From positions 1-7,794 of the forward strand of contig CAUABB010000059.1 in NCBI GenBank assembly GCA_958427155.1: a stretch of DNA of 7,794 nt, read 5' to 3'. The stretch comes from an uncultured Oscillospiraceae bacterium. Lineage in GTDB: Bacteria; Bacillota; Clostridia; Oscillospirales; Ruminococcaceae. The notes below the pieces were generated by a model that did no database searches, was not told the origin of the DNA, and was given only the letters and a program-made list of their open reading frames with translations. Positions 1 through 6,391 of the stretch are shown here, piece after piece. The first letter of the stretch is position 1. The number at the start of each line of letters is the position of its first letter. The position numbers and the translations under genes are program-made.

Positions 1-177
1 GTTCAGGCACCCTATAATTTTTCCTTCTTCTTCCCAAATCCAACAGGAATAATCAGGATGATCAAGCTGCTCTCTAAAAGTCCGATTGAAACCATTAAAG
101 TCTAGCTCAGACTGCTCCAATTCACAGATCAGCCGGTAGATTTCATTCAAATCACCGTAACCCGCCAGACGCACCAT
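1..177 (-). CDS. GNAT family N-acetyltransferase, PhnO-like (N-terminal part, cut by window edge)
   Basis: This is the first 59 codons of a gene that runs off the left edge, read on the minus strand from ATG at 177-175. The translation begins MVRLAGYGDLNEIYRLICEL and continues with a hydrophobic strand (SCWIW) and the stretch GKIIGCLN at the cut end. That matches the beta1-alpha1-alpha2-beta2-beta3 start of GNAT acetyltransferases, which move an acetyl group from acetyl-CoA to an amine. The helix resembling 'ICELEQSELDF' recalls PhnO (aminoalkylphosphonate N-acetyltransferase) and its relatives, but the acetyl-CoA-binding motif lies outside the window, so the substrate is open. A GGAGG site (186-190) lies 8 bases before the ATG. 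The start is only 18 bases downstream of the isomerase stop, so the two genes are very likely co-transcribed. The family call is fairly safe; the PhnO-type specificity is a guess from resemblance. Confidence 0.75.
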   Translation of the reverse strand, partial: MVRLAGYGDLNEIYRLICELEQSELDFNGFNRTFREQLDHPDYSCWIWEEEGKIIGCLN

Positions 178-195
178 AGTATTTTCCTCCGCAGG

Positions 196-930
196 TTACA
201 GATTCCACTCTTTCAGAGTTTTGATATTCAAAGTTGCTACTGTTAAACCGTCTGGATTCGGGGTGTCATCCTCTACCAGGATATCCGGAATACCAATTCT
301 TCGCGCACAGGATATAATTCCTTTAACATCTACCACACTGCTTTCAAAGGGACAGGAATGTCCTTTCCCGTCACCGCCTTTAATATGAATATTCTTGATT
401 CGGGAAGCATTCTCCTCCATAAAACGGATGATATCAATTCCTGAATCAAGCGCCCAATAAGTATCGAGTTCCAAGTAGAAATTTTGATTTTCAAAAGTCC
501 GAAGCAACGTATAAATAGGAAGCTCTCCGTCAACCGGAATGAATTCCGGGGCATGGTTATGATAGAGAAAATTTAATCCAGCTTCCGTTACGCGTTCTAC
601 AAGCGGCCGAATCCGCTCAATTGTCTCTTCAAGTGCCTTTTTATCAGAAACATCCGCCACACAGGACGCAATATTCTTTAATCCAATCATTTTGGCATAA
701 GAAATAGCCCCGTCAATATCGTTCTCCATATCACCGATCATCATCTGACGAGAAATCGGTTTTAAATTGTTTTTTTCAAGTTCTTGTTTCAGTTCTGCGG
801 CGCTTAAACCGTAATAGTTTGTGAATTCTACCGTCTTGTATCCAAGCTCAGCGGCTTTTTGAAGCATCCCAGAAAAGTCTTTCTCACATTCTTCATGTAC
901 GGTCCAAAGCTGTAATCCATATTGCTTCAT
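196..930 (-). CDS. Sugar phosphate isomerase/epimerase family protein (AP endonuclease 2-like TIM barrel)
   Basis: A complete 244-residue protein of the xylose-isomerase-like TIM-barrel superfamily (IolE/YcjR type), whose members are usually metal-dependent isomerases, epimerases or dehydratases of sugars and inositols. Visible family marks are QLWTV at the N-terminus (7-11), GYKTVEF (30-36), the barrel motif YHNHAPEF (123-130), YLELDTYW (152-159), NIHIKGGDG (180-188) and ILVEDD (217-222). Glu154/Asp156, His182 and Glu220 are the likely metal or catalytic residues by analogy with the family. There is no signal peptide, so it should be cytosolic. The length is slightly short for the family (commonly 250-290). 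A GGAGG site at 939-943 lies 8 bases before the ATG. It is the first gene of a unit with the downstream acetyltransferase and is transcribed divergently from an acetylxylan esterase, which suggests work on plant-derived or hexose/pentose sugars. The exact substrate cannot be read from the sequence. Confidence 0.85.
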   Translation of the reverse strand: MKQYGLQLWTVHEECEKDFSGMLQKAAELGYKTVEFTNYYGLSAAELKQELEKNNLKPISRQMMIGDMENDIDGAISYAKMIGLKNIASCVADVSDKKALEETIERIRPLVERVTEAGLNFLYHNHAPEFIPVDGELPIYTLLRTFENQNFYLELDTYWALDSGIDIIRFMEENASRIKNIHIKGGDGKGHSCPFESSVVDVKGIISCARRIGIPDILVEDDTPNPDGLTVATLNIKTLKEWNL

Positions 931-962
931 TTTTGTTTCCTCCGATATTTGATTTCCTGTTT

Positions 963-991
963 ATCATACCTCTTTTTCTAACAGTTTGCAA
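963..991 (-). promoter_or_regulatory. Predicted sigma-A promoter of the isomerase/acetyltransferase unit
   Basis: On the minus strand, TTGCAA (986-991) and TATGAT (963-968) are separated by exactly 17 bases, a good match to the housekeeping TTGACA/TATAAT consensus. It lies about 35 bases upstream of the isomerase ATG, leaving a short leader that carries the GGAGG site. Its -35 box is only 16 bases from the -35 box of the divergent esterase promoter. Confidence 0.65.
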
Positions 992-1007
992 TGAACTAAA
1001 TCTAAAA

Positions 1008-1036
1008 TTGATTCCAGCTTTATGAAATGTTATAAT
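1008..1036 (+). promoter_or_regulatory. Predicted extended -10 sigma-A promoter of the acetylxylan esterase
   Basis: TTGATT (1008-1013), a 17-base spacer and a perfect TATAAT (1031-1036) preceded by TG at 1028-1029 (the extended -10 pattern TGnTATAAT). Transcription would begin near 1043, about 20 bases before the esterase ATG at 1064. An in-frame ATG at 1022 falls inside this promoter, upstream of the predicted transcript start, and so cannot be the real translation start. Confidence 0.75.
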
Positions 1037-1048
1037 AAAAGAAAAAAC

Positions 1049-1066
1049 AAAGGAATGGTGAAAATG
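1049..1066 (+). promoter_or_regulatory. Ribosome binding site and start codon of the esterase
   Basis: AAAGGA at 1049-1054 is followed by 9 bases and ATG at 1064. The in-frame ATG at 1055 directly abuts the AAAGGA and has no room for initiation, and the ATG at 1022 lies within the promoter. The site therefore selects 1064. Confidence 0.75.
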
Positions 1067-2017
1067 GCGCAGCCTTACGATCTCCCTTTGGAGGAGCTTC
1101 GCAGCTATAAACCAAAGTTGACAAGACAACCCGATTTTGATAAATTCTGGACCAATACCCGCCGGGAACTCTCCCAGGTTCCAATGGAATATCACCTGAC
1201 ACCTATTTCTTATCCCGCTAAAAATATCGAAGTATACCAACTCTGCTATAAAGGAATGCATGACGCTCAAATTAGCGCTTATTTTGCCAAACCTGTAGGA
1301 AACGGTCCGTTCCCCGCGGTTGTGAGTTTTCACGGCTATAATTGGGGAGCTAACGCGTTGGAAGATGCTGTCCTCTCCGCGTTTCACGGCTACGTCGCAG
1401 CTCAAATGCTCGTACGCGGGCAGCAGGGTGACAGCGAAGACACTTTACCCGCAAACGGTCACGTAGGCGGTTGGATGTCCAAAGGGATTCTTTCTCCTGA
1501 AACCTACTATTATCGCGCTGTCTATATGGATGCTGTACGACTTGCGGAAATCGTTTCCGAGATGGACTGTGTGAACCAAAACAAAATCGCCGTAATGGGA
1601 GGAAGTCAAGGCGGAGCGCTTACATTGGCTACCGCGGCATTAAGTGGCATTCCCTGTGTGGCAATAGCGGATTACCCCTATCTCTGTCATTTTCGCCGTG
1701 CCATCGATATGGCTCAGGAACAGCCTTACCTGGAACTAAACGATTATTTCCGTAGAAATCCCTCTCCGGAAGTTGAGGAACAGGCGATGAAAACCCTCAG
1801 TTATTTTGACCTGATGAACCATGCGCCGAACATTCGTTGTGATACTACTATTTTTACTGGTTTGGTTGATTTAATTACCCCACCGTCTACTGTCTTTGCT
1901 ATGTACAATCATTTAACCTGTAAAAAAGATATTCGGGTTTATCGTTATTTTGGACATGAAAATTTAGTCGGTGCCTCTATTAAAAAATATGAGCTTTTAA
2001 AAGATTATCTTTGGTAA
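1064..2017 (+). CDS. cah: Acetylxylan esterase / cephalosporin-C deacetylase (carbohydrate esterase family 7)
   Basis: A 317-residue alpha/beta-hydrolase of family CE7, which removes acetyl groups from acetylated xylo-oligosaccharides and other small esters, including the 3'-acetyl of cephalosporin C. The full family signature is present: HGY at 90-92 (oxyanion region), RGQ at 118-120, the nucleophile motif GGSQGG with Ser181, the acid Asp269 in GLVDLITPP, and His298 in YFGHE. This numbering coincides with the triad known for Bacillus subtilis Cah (Ser181, Asp269, His298), which supports the start at 1064 rather than the longer reading from 1022. The N-terminus (MAQPYDLPLEEL) is typical and has no signal peptide. 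The enzyme is therefore cytosolic and would act on imported oligosaccharides. The gene appears monocistronic, with an extended -10 promoter before it and a hairpin terminator just after the stop. It is divergent from a sugar isomerase-like gene. Confidence 0.95.
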   Translation: MAQPYDLPLEELRSYKPKLTRQPDFDKFWTNTRRELSQVPMEYHLTPISYPAKNIEVYQLCYKGMHDAQISAYFAKPVGNGPFPAVVSFHGYNWGANALEDAVLSAFHGYVAAQMLVRGQQGDSEDTLPANGHVGGWMSKGILSPETYYYRAVYMDAVRLAEIVSEMDCVNQNKIAVMGGSQGGALTLATAALSGIPCVAIADYPYLCHFRRAIDMAQEQPYLELNDYFRRNPSPEVEEQAMKTLSYFDLMNHAPNIRCDTTIFTGLVDLITPPSTVFAMYNHLTCKKDIRVYRYFGHENLVGASIKKYELLKDYLW

Positions 2018-2026
2018 AAACAAAAT

Positions 2027-2061
2027 AAAAAACCTTTGCAAAATTTTTGCAAAGGTTTTTT
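2027..2061 (+). terminator. Intrinsic terminator after the esterase (AT-rich palindrome)
   Basis: A 35-base near-perfect palindrome begins 9 bases after the esterase stop. The arms 2027-2043 and 2045-2061 are exact 17-base complements (A6-CCTTTGC-A4 against T4-GCAAAGG-T6) around one central T. In RNA the AT-rich centre would open as a loop, leaving a CCTTTGC/GCAAAGG stem followed by a T-rich tract. The symmetry (A tract before, T tract after) means it can work in both directions. Confidence 0.85.
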
Positions 2062-2131
2062 ATTTAATCTGAAAATTTTACGCTGCGTTACGCTAAGACT
2101 TTAATTTTTTAATAAAATCATTTTGAAAATT

Positions 2132-2160
2132 TAAAAAGGCGGGGAAATCCCGCCTTTTTA
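2132..2160 (-). terminator. Intrinsic terminator after the radical SAM gene
   Basis: The arms 2132-2143 (TAAAAAGGCGGG) and 2149-2160 (CCCGCCTTTTTA) are perfect complements with a 5-base loop. On the minus strand the hairpin starts 6 bases after the stop codon at 2167 and ends in a U tract. The GC core makes it a strong terminator. Because it is flanked by A and T tracts, it can also stop plus-strand transcripts that pass the terminator at 2027-2061. Confidence 0.88.
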
Positions 2161-2166
2161 AGGACT

Positions 2167-3747
2167 TTACGCGCTCTCTTTTTTCTCAGAGGCCGCTTCA
2201 GAAGCTTCTTTTGCCTCTTTTACTTTGTATTTCCGGTCACGAAGTTTCAAATAAATTCCGGGCAGATGTTGCCGGCCAAAGCGCTTCATCCAGCGCACCG
2301 TCTTGTCTCCGGCGTTACTAAGGAAAACCAAAAATTTCCGCGGCGTAAACCGACCGACAAAAATACCGTCCAACATCTTCTCAAAAACTTTACCGAGTCC
2401 TTTAGGCATTCGATAAGCGAGTTTATACATTTTAACGAATTTCGTAAAATACCCTTCGGCAAAAAGTACCTGATGCTCTGGAAACTGCTTCTGAATTAAA
2501 GGAACTTTTACATTTGGATCTCCCATATCTCTGATTTCGCCGCCATTTTCCGCAACCGCCTGTTCCGCAATTTTGGCAAGCTGGGTCATCGGATAAGGGC
2601 AGAAAATATTTGGGATCATACGATCTGGATTGATAACAGCGTTCAGTTTGATAGTCTTTAAACATTTATGAAGATCTTCATAGGGAAGGCCGACAATATT
2701 ATAAGTTAGCGTTGGAATATCGTATTTTTTAAACCATTTAAAGGAATTAATAATCTGCTCATCAGACATATTCCTCTTTAAATATTTAAAACGGATTTCC
2801 TGATCTCCCGATTCCACGCCGACATCAATCATATAAACTCCGGCTTCTTTCATCAGCCGAACCGTCTCCTCTGTCATATTATCCAAGCGGAGGTTACAGG
2901 TAAAGGGCAGATGAATCCGCTCTTTATATAAATTCATAAAATCGGTAAACCAGTCGGTATACATATTGAGGATCGCGTCACGGAAATTGATATATTTGAT
3001 ATAGGGATGTTTCTCTAAAATCGTCTCAAGGTACTGAATTGCCTTTTCCGGTTCCTTAACACGAGCATAACCTTTTCTACTTGGATAAACCATCCTCATC
3101 TGGCCATTACCACAGTAGGTACAGCTAAACAGACAGCCACGGGAAACAACAACAATCGCGGTGGCAATTGACGACGCGTCGAGATTATCAAAATCGAACA
3201 GCTCAAAATCGGACATCGGAAGCTCATTTAAATCCTGTACAAAAGGACGAACCGGATTTTTAATAACATCCCCGTTTTTGTCTTTGAACCACAAGCTTTC
3301 AATATGGGTATAGTCCGTACCGTCGCGCAAGGCGTTACACAAATCCAGTTCTGGATACTCTCCCTCGCCGATACAGACGCAGTCCATCCCCTCCATCTCG
3401 ATCATTTCCTCTGGAGCAAGAGTTGCATGTGGCCCCCCACAAATCGTAAAAGCGTCAGTCGCCTCTTTTACCCACCGACACATCTTCCGCACCTGAGGAA
3501 CAGCAGAAGTACGGACGGAAAAGCCTACGATATCAGCATTTTCACTTTTTATACGTTCCTTAAACTCATCCTCTTCAGGAGCGTATGTCAAGTGATATAA
3601 GGCAGTTTGATACCCATGCTGTTTAAGAACAGCCGAAATAATGGCAATTCCTTCATGGTAATTACCTTTCATATCTTTCCGCTTTTCATTTCCCAAAAAA
3701 TCAGGATAAACAAATAAAAATTTTAGGGTCTTTTTTTCTTCAGACAT
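2167..3747 (-). CDS. B12-binding domain-containing radical SAM protein (substrate unknown)
   Basis: A 526-residue two-domain protein. Residues 1 to about 140 look like a cobalamin-binding Rossmann domain, with YHEGIAIISAVLKQHG (30-45), ADIVGFSVRT (71-80), ICGGPHATLAPEEM (102-115) and CVCIGEGE (123-130). I see no DxHxxG motif, so any cobalamin would bind without the classic lower histidine ligand, as proposed for BchE-like proteins. Residues 195-400 are a radical SAM core with the 4Fe-4S motif CLFSCTYC (Cys205, Cys209, Cys212), VGVESGD (309-315) and IVGLPYE (351-357). The last 120 residues are basic and end in a Lys/Glu/Ala-rich tail. Such proteins are often auto-named Mg-protoporphyrin ester cyclase, but no tetrapyrrole genes are nearby. 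A methyltransferase or another radical rearrangement is as likely. It stands alone behind its own predicted promoter, with the methionine operon upstream on the same strand. Confidence 0.88.
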   Translation of the reverse strand: MSEEKKTLKFLFVYPDFLGNEKRKDMKGNYHEGIAIISAVLKQHGYQTALYHLTYAPEEDEFKERIKSENADIVGFSVRTSAVPQVRKMCRWVKEATDAFTICGGPHATLAPEEMIEMEGMDCVCIGEGEYPELDLCNALRDGTDYTHIESLWFKDKNGDVIKNPVRPFVQDLNELPMSDFELFDFDNLDASSIATAIVVVSRGCLFSCTYCGNGQMRMVYPSRKGYARVKEPEKAIQYLETILEKHPYIKYINFRDAILNMYTDWFTDFMNLYKERIHLPFTCNLRLDNMTEETVRLMKEAGVYMIDVGVESGDQEIRFKYLKRNMSDEQIINSFKWFKKYDIPTLTYNIVGLPYEDLHKCLKTIKLNAVINPDRMIPNIFCPYPMTQLAKIAEQAVAENGGEIRDMGDPNVKVPLIQKQFPEHQVLFAEGYFTKFVKMYKLAYRMPKGLGKVFEKMLDGIFVGRFTPRKFLVFLSNAGDKTVRWMKRFGRQHLPGIYLKLRDRKYKVKEAKEASEAASEKKESA

Positions 3748-3759
3748 GAAGCAACATCA

Positions 3760-3763
3760 TCCT
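3760..3763 (-). promoter_or_regulatory. Weak, distant ribosome binding site of the radical SAM gene
   Basis: On the minus strand the only purine-rich match before the ATG at 3747 is AGGA (3760-3763), 12 bases away, which is further than the usual 5-9. An in-frame TGA just upstream rules out an extended start in that frame. The ATG at 3747 is therefore kept, with low expected translation efficiency. Confidence 0.4.
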
Positions 3764-3801
3764 AACTCAATTATTCAGAAAACAACACACTCTTATAAAA
3801 T

Positions 3802-3830
3802 ATTGTACCATACCCGCCCCCCGCTTTCAA
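3802..3830 (-). promoter_or_regulatory. Predicted extended -10 promoter of the radical SAM gene
   Basis: On the minus strand, TTGAAA (3825-3830) and TACAAT (3802-3807) are 17 bases apart, and TG lies one base before the -10 box (TGGTACAAT). The spacer is strikingly G-rich on this strand (GCGGGGGGCGGG). Transcription would start near 3795, leaving a leader of about 48 bases. It lies between the methionine-operon stop (3856) and the radical SAM start. Confidence 0.65.
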
Positions 3831-3855
3831 CGGTCAACGAGAAAATAATCACACT

Positions 3856-4650
3856 TTAGCCCTTAAATGCCTGCCGATACCCATTCAGATATTCCATGCA
3901 GTATTCGTCATCACCATAGACAAGTTCGGCTGCCAATAATGCCATTTTAGCATCAGGGCTAGTAATATCCATAATGGCAGTATCGAGCCCCGCACCAATT
4001 GCAGCGGTTAAAAAGGCCGCGTTTACATATTTCCGTTTAGGAAGTCCAAACGATACATTTGACATTCCCCCCACTAAATGAACATCCGGAAATTCTTCCC
4101 GAATAACTTTTGCCGCCTTGATTGCATGAACTGCCGCGGTCGATTCCACAGATAGGGTTTCTACGATTAAATCAATATAAATTCTATCCTGTGAAATTCC
4201 ATTTTTCTCAAGTTTATTAATCATTTTGCGAGCGTTTTCGACACGCATTGATACATCTTTGGGAATTCCGGTCTCATCCATCGGAAGAGCAATAACTCCA
4301 GCCCCGGTTTTCTGAACCAAAGGGAGCATTCCTTCAAAACGCACCGGCTCCAAAGTAATGGAATTAATGATCAGCTTTTCAAACTCAAATTGATCCAAAA
4401 CCGAAGCGATAGCCGACGGATTGGTGGAATCCAAAACCAGTGGCGTTTTACAAACATCCCGAATCTGTTCAACGGCCCAAAGCAGTTTTTCCGCCTCATC
4501 AACAAAAACACCGGCATTTACGTCAAGAAAATGAGCCCCACATTCAGTTTGCTTCAGGGCGATTTCTTTTATATAGTCTCCATCCATATTAAGAAAAGCT
4601 TCCTGCGCAGAGGGAATGGAGCTGTTTAATTTTTCTCCTATAATCAGCAT
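3856..4650 (-). CDS. Methyltetrahydrofolate:corrinoid methyltransferase (MeTr/AcsE-like pterin-binding protein)
   Basis: A 264-residue pterin-binding TIM barrel, the size of acetogen MeTr (AcsE), which moves the methyl group of 5-methyl-THF to cob(I)alamin on a partner corrinoid protein. Family marks are MLIIGEKLN at the N-terminus, LDVNAG (42-47), LDSTN (73-77), IINS (94-97), GIPKD (128-132), YIDLIV (158-163) and GGMSNVSFGLPKR (194-206). These correspond to the folate-binding module of MetH. The ATG is one base after the stop of the homocysteine methyltransferase/MTHFR gene. AAGGAG (4658-4663), inside the end of that gene, sits 7 bases before it, so translation is very probably coupled. The context argues for methionine synthesis rather than the Wood-Ljungdahl pathway: no carbonyl-branch or corrinoid iron-sulfur genes are visible. 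The needed B12 carrier is not in the window. An alternative is a methyltransferase for a different corrinoid pathway. Confidence 0.88.
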   Translation of the reverse strand: MLIIGEKLNSSIPSAQEAFLNMDGDYIKEIALKQTECGAHFLDVNAGVFVDEAEKLLWAVEQIRDVCKTPLVLDSTNPSAIASVLDQFEFEKLIINSITLEPVRFEGMLPLVQKTGAGVIALPMDETGIPKDVSMRVENARKMINKLEKNGISQDRIYIDLIVETLSVESTAAVHAIKAAKVIREEFPDVHLVGGMSNVSFGLPKRKYVNAAFLTAAIGAGLDTAIMDITSPDAKMALLAAELVYGDDEYCMEYLNGYRQAFKG

Positions 4651-4651
4651 C

Positions 4652-6391
4652 TTAAAACTCCTTTTTAATTTCCTTTATAATCTCACAAATCAGTCCAGCG
4701 CGCTGGAACGGGGTAATCAAATAGAACCCATCTACCAGTTCCGCAATCTGCCTTGCTATCCGGACTGATAATGAAATGGCAAGCTCCACGGCTTCTTCTT
4801 TAGAGCAAGATTCATACTGTTTTACGATTGCCTGGGGAATACTGATACCGGAAATTTCGCTGTTGACGAAACAGGCGTTCCGATAACTGATCAACGGCAT
4901 AATTCCTCCGAAGAGCTCTGCTTTTAATTCTTTACGGGCCCATTCCAAATTTCGGCAGCTTTCATCAGTAAAAAGAGGCTGTGTCAAAAAGCGAACGGCT
5001 CCCGCCGCTTCTTTTCGTTTCGCTCGTTCAAGCTCCGCTTCAAAGTTTACAGCGTTTACATTTAAAGCAGCGCCTGCCTGGATTGGAGAATCATAAAAAA
5101 CCTCACGATTTAAATCTCGAATAAACGCCAGAAGCTTTTCAGAGTTAAAATTAAATACCCCTTTCACTTTTCCACGATCCTCAGCGGCAATCGGATCGCC
5201 CGTCACAACGAGAACCTGGTGAATATCTTCTATTCCAAGGCCAAGCAAAAGCGCCTTGGTGGCATTTAAATTCCGGTCACGGCAGGTAAGATGAGGCATT
5301 ACCTCGATCCCATAACGGCGTTTGAGGGAAGCCGCCAGCATACTGCTGTCCACCCGCGCACGAGCTACAGGACAATCCGCAATGGTAAGCCAGTTAATGC
5401 CAGCCTCCCAAAGTGTTTTCGCTGCACTGTAAAATTTTTCTGGGCTGGCATTCATCGGTGAATCAAGCTCAACAGCTATTTTTTTTTTACCAAACCCTGA
5501 AGAAATTGGCCGTTCAATTGTTTTAGCACCTGATAAGAAAGGATTCAAAGAGGATACGCTTTTCCCTTTAAAACGCTCTGAAACCATTCTAATATGTTCC
5601 GGGGTTGTTCCACAACATCCCCCTAAAATTAAAACTCCGCATTCTCTGATTTTTACCATTTGATCCGCGAAGTATGCAGGAGCGTTCTCAAAAATTGTTC
5701 GGCCACCGCTAACAGTCGGGTATCCCGCGTTGGGCATAATCGAAACCGGCTTTTTCCCAATTTTAAGGCTTTGGGCAATATGGAGCAGATGCATTGGGCC
5801 GCAGGTACAGTTAAAACCATATGCATCAACCGTCTTTTCCCTAGTTAGCGCATATTCAATTTCAGAAACTGGAATACCGCTTGTTGTATATTGATCAGCC
5901 GTTACGGTGCATTCCGCAATCACATAAGCTTCAGAGCATAAAGATTTTACCTCTTGGGAAAGCTTTATCAATATTTCATATTCATGAAAGGTTTCAAACA
6001 AAAAATGGGTAATTCCCTGGTCCAAAAATACTCGAATAATTTTTCGGAATTCTTCCAGTTCTTCTTCTTCCGAAGAAAGCGAAATCGGGCCTATGCTCGC
6101 AAATATCTCTGCACGATCCGCCACAGCTTCCTTGGCCAGCCGGCATCCTTCTGTCAAGACCTTTTCCACCAACTTCCATTCGGTTCCCAGAGAACCGGTA
6201 TTGGCGGCAAATGTATTTGTTTTAATCGCAGTCGCACCGGCATGAAGATATGCCTGATGCGCCGCTAAAACCCGCTCCGGATGGAAAAGATTGTCCAATT
6301 CGCATCTGACGAGGGTAGTATGATAACGCTCAGATAAGTAGGTGCCCATCGCACCATCAAATAAATAAAGCAAATTTCGACCGGTTTCCAT
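4652..6391 (-). CDS. yitJ: Bifunctional homocysteine S-methyltransferase / 5,10-methylenetetrahydrofolate reductase (YitJ-like fusion)
   Basis: A 579-residue fusion. Residues 1 to about 275 are a Hcy-binding barrel that transfers a methyl group to homocysteine. It starts with LFDGAMGTYL (10-19) and has TNTFAAN (58-64) and all three zinc-ligand cysteines: Cys195 in GFNCTCGP, and Cys259 and Cys260 in LGGCCGT. Residues 302-579 are an FAD-dependent MTHFR barrel making 5-methyl-THF, with AVELDSP (306-312, likely catalytic Glu308), PHLTCRDRN (366-374), VTGDP (396-400), GAALN (440-444) and TQPLFT (470-475). This domain order matches B. subtilis YitJ. In contrast to MetH, no folate or cobalamin domain follows; the folate module is the next gene in the operon. 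The ATG at 6391 is preceded by AAAGGA 7 bases upstream. Both domains keep their key residues, so both activities are plausible. The missing piece for methionine synthesis is a corrinoid protein acting in trans. Confidence 0.92.
   Translation of the reverse strand: METGRNLLYLFDGAMGTYLSERYHTTLVRCELDNLFHPERVLAAHQAYLHAGATAIKTNTFAANTGSLGTEWKLVEKVLTEGCRLAKEAVADRAEIFASIGPISLSSEEEELEEFRKIIRVFLDQGITHFLFETFHEYEILIKLSQEVKSLCSEAYVIAECTVTADQYTTSGIPVSEIEYALTREKTVDAYGFNCTCGPMHLLHIAQSLKIGKKPVSIMPNAGYPTVSGGRTIFENAPAYFADQMVKIRECGVLILGGCCGTTPEHIRMVSERFKGKSVSSLNPFLSGAKTIERPISSGFGKKKIAVELDSPMNASPEKFYSAAKTLWEAGINWLTIADCPVARARVDSSMLAASLKRRYGIEVMPHLTCRDRNLNATKALLLGLGIEDIHQVLVVTGDPIAAEDRGKVKGVFNFNSEKLLAFIRDLNREVFYDSPIQAGAALNVNAVNFEAELERAKRKEAAGAVRFLTQPLFTDESCRNLEWARKELKAELFGGIMPLISYRNACFVNSEISGISIPQAIVKQYESCSKEEAVELAISLSVRIARQIAELVDGFYLITPFQRAGLICEIIKEIKKEF
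4658..4663 (-). promoter_or_regulatory. Strong ribosome binding site for the MeTr-like gene, inside the end of the upstream gene
   Basis: AAGGAG on the minus strand, 7 bases before the ATG at 4650. It overlaps the codons for the last Lys-Glu of the fusion protein. With a single base between stop and start, ribosomes finishing the upstream gene can re-initiate, which would fix the ratio of the two proteins. Confidence 0.85.

Noticed and set aside
893..1405. A 170-codon minus-strand frame spanning the isomerase start and the first third of the esterase
   Set aside because: It covers the divergent promoter region and the strongly supported CE7 coding sequence, shows no family features, and is a shadow of the esterase.
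2078..2094. Direct repeat TTACGCT separated by three bases
   Set aside because: Two 7-base copies, no further copies nearby and no associated gene or hairpin. Not enough to call a binding site or mobile-element footprint.
3748..3855. Intrinsic terminator expected at the end of the methionine operon
   Set aside because: I looked for a GC-rich hairpin with a following T tract on the minus strand and found none. The G-rich stretch there has no complementary arm.
5954..6268. Open frame of 104 codons on the plus strand inside the homocysteine methyltransferase gene
   Set aside because: It is antisense to a well-supported gene, has low-complexity composition (runs of Phe and Arg) and no ribosome binding site or recognisable family. 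It is a shadow frame.
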